A stretch of DNA of 64,000 nucleotides from Betaproteobacteria bacterium (GTDB lineage Bacteria > Pseudomonadota > Gammaproteobacteria > Burkholderiales > Usitatibacteraceae). This document shows positions 59,057 to 64,000 of this stretch, piece by piece (the first letter of the stretch is position 1; the number at the start of each line of letters is the position of its first letter). The DNA is taken from the NCBI GenBank assembly GCA_016791265.1, contig JAEUMY010000013.1, positions 1 to 64,000 of the forward strand, read 5' to 3'. The position numbers and the translations under genes were made by a program. Under the pieces are notes generated by a model that worked only from the letters and a program-made list of their open reading frames with translations, did no database searches and was not told the origin of the DNA.

Positions 59057-61315
59057 GTGGCACACATCAAGAACGCGCTCAGTCGCGTCACGCGAATATT
59101 CGCACTCGTCTCGTTGCTGTCACCGGCGGCGCACGCGCTGGAGGCTGTCAAGCTCACCACCGGCGAGAGCTTCAAACTGGATGGCCGCCTGGATGAAGGG
59201 TTCTGGTCGCGCGCGAAGCCGGCCGACAAGTTCCACGACTGGCTACCCCGAGACAATACGCCGTCGCCATTCCCCACCGAGGTCCGATTCGCGTTCGACG
59301 GCGAGAAACTCTATGTCGGCATCCACGCGAAGGACCCCAATCCCTCCCTCATCCGCGCGCCCTTCGTGCGCCGCGACAAAGTCATGGGCGACCAGGATTT
59401 CGTCGGCGTGCTCATCGATCCAGTGGGCTCGAAAAAATTCGCGCAGTTCTTCCGCGTGAGCGCCAACGGCCTCATCGCCGACGGTCTCTTCAATGACGCC
59501 AACACGAGCGAGGACTTCTCGCCCGACTTCGACTACGAAGGCGCCGCCCAGCTCACCGCTGACGGCTGGACCGCGGAAATGGCCATTCCCTTCAGTTCGC
59601 TTCGCTATCGCGCAGGGGACGCGCAAAGGTGGAACGTGCTCATCCTTCGCGGCACGACGCGCGAGCAACTTCACCGGGCGGCGCAGGTCGCGATTCCGCG
59701 AGACTGGAACTGCCTCGTCTGTTACGCCGAGCCGCTCACCGGCCTCGTAGGTCTCCCCGCCACCAATCCCTTGTCGGTCGTCCCGCAGTTCACCGTCGCG
59801 TCACGCCGCGACACGATCAAGGGCCGTGCGAATATTCGCGAGAACGACGTCAAGGCCGGCGTGGACGTGAAATTCCGCCCACGCGCGGACACGGTCATCG
59901 ACGCGACCCTCAACCCGGACTTTTCGCAGGTGGAACTGGATACGCCCCAACTCACGGGCAATTCCCAGTTCGCCCTCTTTTTCACCGAGAAGCGGCCCTT
60001 CTTCCTGGAGGGCGCGGACCTGTTCGATGCACCCGTGAACCTCATCTACACGCGATCCATCACCGATCCCGCTTGGGGCGCACGCGCCACCCAGCGGAAC
60101 GAAGGGCTGGAGTACACGGTGCTGACCGCCAAGGACGACGGCAAGGGCCTTGTTCTGCTGCCGAATCCGCTCGGCACCAACTTCGCGCGCCAAGACCGGA
60201 AATCGCAAGCGACCTTCAGTCGCGCCCGCGCCCATGTGACCGATGAAGTCACCCTCGGCGGCATCATCACCGACCGCACCTATGACGGCGCGGGCCACAA
60301 CCGCGTCGCGAGCGCCGACGTGGTGTGGCGGCCGAATGCCGAACAGCGCTTGCGCGCGCAATTGGGCCAGAGCTGGACCACGGCGCTGCCCGATGCGAAT
60401 GGCCGCCTCGCGCAAGGCGCCTCGCGCAACGACCACAGCGCGTTCGTGGACTGGTTTCACAACGGTGTGACCTGGAATCACTATCTGCAGTATGAGGAAA
60501 TGGGCAAGGATTTCCGCGCCGACAACGGCTTCATCTCCCAATCGGGCTTCCGCGAAGTGGTTTACGAGGGCCGCTACAAACTGGGCACACCCTTCGGCTT
60601 CAACGAGTTCAACATTTTCCTGAACGCGAATCGCAAGCTGGACATCGATGGACGCGTGCTGTATCAGCAGGCCAATCCGGGCATTTCCATCGGCGCGTCG
60701 CGCGCAACCTTTTTCACCTTCGAATACCGACCCAATCAATTGGTGCGCGTGGCCAATGACGGCGTTCCACGCAAGCGCGATCAAGTGTTCTTCGCAGTCG
60801 AATCACAGCCGGCCAATTGGCTGCCCTATGTGTATGCGGAGATCGCCCGGGGCGACCGCGTGGACGTCGCCAACAACCGGATCGGCAAAGGTGTCTACTT
60901 TGGCGCCAACGCGCGCCTGCGGCCCACCAACCGCATCGAAATTGAACCGCGCATCGATGACGCCTGGATCGACAGTATCGAGTCCACGCAAGGCGGCAAG
61001 CGCATCATCCACGAGCGGGCGCTGCAGATGCTGGGCATCTATCACCTGAACGCCCAGGACAGCCTGCGCGTCATCTGGCAACGAAGCTTCGTGAAGCGCT
61101 CGCCCTCACTGTGGAATTTCCCGGTCACGGCCGCGGACCGGCAACAGACGGTATCGCTGGTCTATGCGCATCGCCGCTCGCTCAATGCGACGATCTATCT
61201 AGGCGCGACGGCGGGCCGCTCTCAGGAACCGGATGCGTCCTTCCAGCGCGATCAACGCGAGGTATTCGCGAAGGTGTCCTGGCCGCTGGAACGGCTGCTC
61301 AGCCGGTTCTTCTAG
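59057..61315 (+). CDS. CBM9-like domain / DUF5916 barrel protein
   Basis: This 752-residue protein has a signal peptide (RIFALVSLLSPAAHA) and a CBM9-like sandwich (KLDGRLDEGFWSRAKPADKF, VRFAFDGEKLYVGIHAKD) up to about residue 200. The remainder is a DUF5916-type region with many amphipathic strands and a terminal Phe-Phe, which suggests an outer-membrane barrel. GGAGG lies 5 bases before the GTG at 59057. The family is linked to glycan or envelope functions, so a role in electron transfer is only positional. Palindrome copies 30 and 31 lie inside. Confidence 0.78.
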   Translation: MAHIKNALSRVTRIFALVSLLSPAAHALEAVKLTTGESFKLDGRLDEGFWSRAKPADKFHDWLPRDNTPSPFPTEVRFAFDGEKLYVGIHAKDPNPSLIRAPFVRRDKVMGDQDFVGVLIDPVGSKKFAQFFRVSANGLIADGLFNDANTSEDFSPDFDYEGAAQLTADGWTAEMAIPFSSLRYRAGDAQRWNVLILRGTTREQLHRAAQVAIPRDWNCLVCYAEPLTGLVGLPATNPLSVVPQFTVASRRDTIKGRANIRENDVKAGVDVKFRPRADTVIDATLNPDFSQVELDTPQLTGNSQFALFFTEKRPFFLEGADLFDAPVNLIYTRSITDPAWGARATQRNEGLEYTVLTAKDDGKGLVLLPNPLGTNFARQDRKSQATFSRARAHVTDEVTLGGIITDRTYDGAGHNRVASADVVWRPNAEQRLRAQLGQSWTTALPDANGRLAQGASRNDHSAFVDWFHNGVTWNHYLQYEEMGKDFRADNGFISQSGFREVVYEGRYKLGTPFGFNEFNIFLNANRKLDIDGRVLYQQANPGISIGASRATFFTFEYRPNQLVRVANDGVPRKRDQVFFAVESQPANWLPYVYAEIARGDRVDVANNRIGKGVYFGANARLRPTNRIEIEPRIDDAWIDSIESTQGGKRIIHERALQMLGIYHLNAQDSLRVIWQRSFVKRSPSLWNFPVTAADRQQTVSLVYAHRRSLNATIYLGATAGRSQEPDASFQRDQREVFAKVSWPLERLLSRFF
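59092..59103. repeat. Iterated palindrome, copy 30 (in signal peptide of the CBM9-like gene)
   Basis: Read as Arg-Ile-Phe-Ala at the start of the hydrophobic core. Confidence 0.95.
59828..59839. repeat. Iterated palindrome, copy 31 (in CBM9-like gene)
   Basis: Read as ANIR in KGRANIRENDV, after the CBM9-like domain. Confidence 0.95.
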
Positions 61316-61318
61316 CCA

Positions 61319-62080
61319 CTACAAAGAATTTACCGCGTGGCCACCATCGGCCACGATGATGCTCCCCGTCATGTAGCTTGACGCATCGGAGGCCAGCAAC
61401 AGGAGCGGGCCATCCAGGTCGGCTGGCGAGCCGATGCGCCGCTGCGGAATACGTTTGATCGCGGCCTGGCCACCTTCGCTGGCGAACCACTCCTGATTGA
61501 TCTCGGTGAGGATGTAGCCCGGAGCGATCGCATTCACGCGAATATTCGCACGCGCCCATTCCAGCGCCAGCGCCTTGGTGAGATGGATCAATCCCGCCTT
61601 GGCAGCGACATAGGCGGGCAGCGCGGTTGCGACCCGCAAGCCGAGAATGGATGCGATGTTGATGATGCTGCCGCCTCGCTTCGCCGCCACCATGGTCTTT
61701 GCCACCTGCTGGGCCATGTGCCAGGCGCCATTGAGGTTGGTGTCGATGGTCGCGTTCCACTGCGCCTCGGTGGTCTCCAGCGCAGCGGCGGGGTCGGCGA
61801 TACCGGCGTTATTCACGAGGATGTCGATGCCGCCCGCTTGGGCGACCGCTTGCTCCACACAGGCTCTGATGGACGCGGTGTCGGTCACATCGCAAGCCAC
61901 CGCGATGGCACGCCCGCCTTTCGCCTGGATCGCTTCGACCAGCTTGGTCAGTCGCTCGACACGGCGGGCCGCGACCACTACCGTCGCCCCGTGAGTCGCC
62001 AGCGTTTGCGCGAAGTGATGGCCCAGCCCGCTGGATGCGCCGGTGACGAGTGCGACTTTGCTGGTCAAATCGAATTGCAT
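61319..62080 (-). CDS. Short-chain dehydrogenase/reductase
   Basis: This 253-residue classical SDR has the cofactor motif VTGASSGLGHHF, NNAG, the catalytic Ser in NIASILG and YVAAK. The Arg-rich second strand (VAARRVERL) favours NADP. The end is GGHAVNSL. The substrate is unknown. It converges on the CBM9-like gene with only 3 bp between stops, and the tRNA gene lies 40 bp upstream. The palindrome copy 32 coincides with the naturally conserved NIRVNAIAPG segment of SDRs. Confidence 0.9.
   Translation of the reverse strand: MQFDLTSKVALVTGASSGLGHHFAQTLATHGATVVVAARRVERLTKLVEAIQAKGGRAIAVACDVTDTASIRACVEQAVAQAGGIDILVNNAGIADPAAALETTEAQWNATIDTNLNGAWHMAQQVAKTMVAAKRGGSIINIASILGLRVATALPAYVAAKAGLIHLTKALALEWARANIRVNAIAPGYILTEINQEWFASEGGQAAIKRIPQRRIGSPADLDGPLLLLASDASSYMTGSIIVADGGHAVNSL
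61538..61549. repeat. Iterated palindrome, copy 32 (in SDR gene)
   Basis: Read as ANIR in RANIRVNAIAP; the SDR family consensus here already favours this text. Confidence 0.95.
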
Positions 62081-62120
62081 GCGCCCTCGCGAGAACGACG
62101 GGTGAAATTGAAAGAAAGGA

Positions 62121-62197
62121 TGGTGGGCCGTGTTGGACTTGAACCAACGACCAAAGGATTATGAGTCCTCTGCTCTAACCAACTGAGCTAACGGCCC
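62121..62197 (-). tRNA. tRNA with CAU anticodon (probably tRNA-Ile2, possibly tRNA-Met)
   Basis: The minus strand folds as a complete 77-base cloverleaf with encoded CCA (62121-62123), discriminator A, 7-bp acceptor stem GGGCCGT/ACGGCCC, D-arm TAGCTCAGTTGGTTAGAGC, anticodon loop CTCATAA and T-loop TTCAAGT. The CAU anticodon with the TTGGTCG variable region and TTCAAGTCC T-loop resembles the isoleucine tRNA that needs TilS more than elongator Met, but sequence alone does not settle it. Confidence 0.92.
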
Positions 62198-62214
62198 GTG
62201 AAGTCATTTTCTCA
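62183..62214. repeat. Direct repeat, left copy (tRNA 5' end and leader)
   Basis: This segment covers the first 15 bases of the tRNA and 17 bases upstream of it. A near copy lies at 62341-62373. Confidence 0.7.
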
Positions 62215-62243
62215 TGCAAAGCCGGTTCTGCCGGCCTCTCCTC

Positions 62244-62265
62244 GGCGCGACACGCCAGTCGCGCC
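62244..62265. terminator. Hairpin between the kinase and tRNA genes
   Basis: GGCGCGAC and GTCGCGCC form a perfect 8-bp stem with a 6-base loop, in the region after the kinase stop. There is no T-run. Confidence 0.4.
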
Positions 62266-62340
62266 GCCACATCGGCGCGCCGTTCAGCAGGCGCCATCGG
62301 CGTCCACGGGGACATCGATTGAATTCCCCTTCGCACCCTG

Positions 62341-62373
62341 CTGAGCTAACGGCCTGAAGTTCGCATTTTCTCA
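62341..62373. repeat. Direct repeat, right copy (tRNA fragment)
   Basis: CTGAGCTAACGGCC and CATTTTCTCA match the left copy, with small indels between. The rest of a tRNA is not present. The last three bases form the kinase stop codon. Confidence 0.65.
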
Positions 62374-64000
62374 CGGCTCGCGCGGAACGGGTCCATGGCT
62401 GCCGGGCACCATGTCCGGCTCAACCTCTCGCGTGTGCATTCCCGCCACCAGATTGCCAAGGTGGGCCTGCCACCACAGCCTCGATTGGCGCGGCGTCCAG
62501 CGTTCGTTGCGGGCGAGGAGTTCAAGCGCCTCCTGCACGATGTCGATGGATGCGGGCCGCTCGTCGCGCTCCTTGGCCAGACAGCGAAACAGGAGATCGT
62601 CCAACTCAACCGGGACGCCGGGCACAAGCGCGGAAGCGCGGGGGGGCGCGACGTTGAGCACCTGATAGGTCAGTTCGTGGTCGGTGCTCGCATCGAAAAT
62701 ATTCCTGGCGCTGAGCACGTGGAACGCGGTGGCGGCCAGCGCGTAAATGTCCGCTCGCGCATCTGCGTCCGACGGGTTGCGCAAGCGCTCAGGGGCCATG
62801 TAAAGCGGCGTGCCAAGCACTTTCGAATATTGGGTGAGATCACGTGTGGTTTCGCGATCGATTTCCTTCACGAGACCGAAGTCCAGCACCTTCACCACGT
62901 CGAACGCGCCGCCGCGCATCGAGAGCATGATGTTTTGCGGCTTGATGTCGCGATGCACCAGTCCGTGATCATGCGCCTCCTTCAGGGCGCCGCAGACTTG
63001 CAGCAGGATATGGATGACGCGCGAGGCGGGCTGCGCGCCATGACGCTGAACCAACTCGGCAAGGGTAATACCGTTGACGAACTCCATCGCGTAGTAGATG
63101 AGGCCGGAACGGGTCCGTCCGTAGTCGTAGATTTCGATGGTATTGGGATGCGAAAGCTGGCTGCAAAGCTGCACCTCGCGCTCGAAGCGGGCGAGCATCT
63201 CGTCGGACGCTTGATAGGCTTTGAGCACTTTCACCGCCGTGGGCCGGCGCATGTTTTCATGGCGCGCTAGATAGACCTTGCTGATGCCCCCTTCGCCGAT
63301 CTGGCGAATCAGTTCGTAGCGCCCCACTCTTCGCGCCTCGCGCAGCCGCAGCACGACCAGCCACCATGATGCCGCCAGCGCCAGAGCGGCCATCACCAGA
63401 ATGGTGAAGAAGAGCAACAGGAAGGCGCTGGTGAGGTAGCTGAGTGGTTCATACGCTTCCCGCGCCTCGACTTCCAGCGCAAGGCCCATCTCGTAGTCGG
63501 GCATCCACTGCCACGCGCCAATGACTGAAACACCGCGGTAGCTGTCGTAAGGTTCAAGCAGAATGCCGGACTGGCGCGCGCGATCGGACACGAGGCGACT
63601 GGCCAAAGCATCCTGCACCAGACGCGTCGGCTCGCTCTCGGCCGGCGGGGCGAACTCGGGATCGGTTGGCGGCGCGATGCGATGGCCGAATCCATAGGAC
63701 TTTCCGCTGTCGGATGCCGACCCGTGGCGACTATCCGACAACATACGCGCGGCGGTATCGAACGCATAAGACTCACCGGTGTCGCCCGGTCGCGAGACGC
63801 GCAGAATGGTGCTGAACTGCGCCGATGAGAGCTTTCCGAAGGCCAGGACTGCGATGACCTGCCCGTCGGTGTCTCGCACCGGCGCCAGCATCCAGAGGAG
63901 CGGCGTGGTGGGCGCGACGGGTCCCGGCGCACTGGCAGGAGGAGCAGCAATGTCGATCCGCATGCGCTCCAGCAGCGGCGGGACAAATCGGCTCTCGCCC
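62371..64000 (-). CDS. Membrane-bound Ser/Thr protein kinase with periplasmic sensor, 5' end outside window
   Basis: At least 542 residues are seen; the frame stays open to the window edge, so the start lies beyond. A Cache-like sensor region (PLLWMLAPVRDTDGQVIAVLAFGKL) is followed by a membrane segment (LTSAFLLLFFTILVMAALALAASWW) and a Pkn2-type kinase domain: GEGGISKVYLA glycine loop, AVKVLK lysine, HRDIKPQN catalytic loop, DFGLVKE and GTPLYMAPE activation segment. All catalytic residues are present. It probably phosphorylates Ser or Thr in response to a periplasmic signal. A link to the FHA-like cytochrome 15 kb away is speculative. Confidence 0.92.
   Translation of the reverse strand, partial: GESRFVPPLLERMRIDIAAPPASAPGPVAPTTPLLWMLAPVRDTDGQVIAVLAFGKLSSAQFSTILRVSRPGDTGESYAFDTAARMLSDSRHGSASDSGKSYGFGHRIAPPTDPEFAPPAESEPTRLVQDALASRLVSDRARQSGILLEPYDSYRGVSVIGAWQWMPDYEMGLALEVEAREAYEPLSYLTSAFLLLFFTILVMAALALAASWWLVVLRLREARRVGRYELIRQIGEGGISKVYLARHENMRRPTAVKVLKAYQASDEMLARFEREVQLCSQLSHPNTIEIYDYGRTRSGLIYYAMEFVNGITLAELVQRHGAQPASRVIHILLQVCGALKEAHDHGLVHRDIKPQNIMLSMRGGAFDVVKVLDFGLVKEIDRETTRDLTQYSKVLGTPLYMAPERLRNPSDADARADIYALAATAFHVLSARNIFDASTDHELTYQVLNVAPPRASALVPGVPVELDDLLFRCLAKERDERPASIDIVQEALELLARNERWTPRQSRLWWQAHLGNLVAGMHTREVEPDMVPGSHGPVPREP

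Noticed and set aside
1..64000. CRISPR arrays, insertion sequences, prophage or integron features
   Set aside because: No regularly spaced repeats, transposase, integrase or phage genes are seen; the dispersed palindrome is not spaced like a CRISPR array.

Overview
The window looks like ordinary chromosomal DNA of a GC-rich, Gram-negative, respiring bacterium of the Pseudomonadota, most likely a betaproteobacterium or near relative. The evidence is a full System I cytochrome c maturation operon, periplasmic and outer-membrane multiheme cytochromes, lipoprotein signals, a FadE-type acyl-CoA dehydrogenase and a proteobacterial-type CAU tRNA. I cannot name a genus. No insertion sequence, prophage or CRISPR array is visible.

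Layout. 3-1306: the end of an endonuclease/exonuclease/phosphatase gene and a convergent universal stress protein gene. 1438-17237: a long minus-strand fatty-acid beta-oxidation cluster. It is headed by a TetR regulator with a promoter and palindromic operator, followed by FadE, a thiolase, two hotdog proteins, a HAD phosphatase, an ECH-HAD fusion, a molybdopterin oxidoreductase, a hydrolase, an acyl-CoA ligase, a thioesterase, a second fusion with the domains in the opposite order, and a second thiolase. 17449-23243: two ABC exporter sets, one with a YtrA-type GntR regulator, and an acyltransferase-3 membrane protein. 23369-24618: a RelB/RelE-type toxin-antitoxin pair, a small lipoprotein gene and a strong terminator. 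24644-30100: two tandem paralogous secreted zinc metalloproteases. 30278-37196: O-acetylhomoserine sulfhydrylase, a serine beta-lactamase-like hydrolase, an SPFH/NfeD pair, a CoA-binding protein and a secreted alpha/beta hydrolase. 37301-44597: ccmI-A-B-C-D-E-F-G-H.

44952-61315, divergent from ccm, is a plus-strand redox locus. It encodes a b-type-cytochrome-like membrane protein, a decaheme cytochrome with an FHA-like cytoplasmic domain, a double GlcG-type lipoprotein, an outer-membrane beta-barrel, a 1272-residue decaheme cytochrome ending in LVIVD-like repeats, a c554-like pentaheme cytochrome, a fused flavoprotein/two-cNMP-domain/four-FeS-cluster protein, and a CBM9-like/barrel protein. 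With ccm next door this looks like a self-contained envelope electron-transfer system. The window ends with an SDR, a CAU tRNA with a nearby partial duplicate, and a membrane Ser/Thr kinase that runs off the edge.

Across all of this runs a second layer: the exact 12-base palindrome GCGAATATTCGC occurs 32 times by hand count (about once per 2 kb), where well under one copy is expected by chance. It lies both inside genes, read mostly as Ala-Asn-Ile-Arg, and between genes. It resembles the cyanobacterial HIP1 phenomenon but with a different sequence, and it is the most unusual signal in the window.
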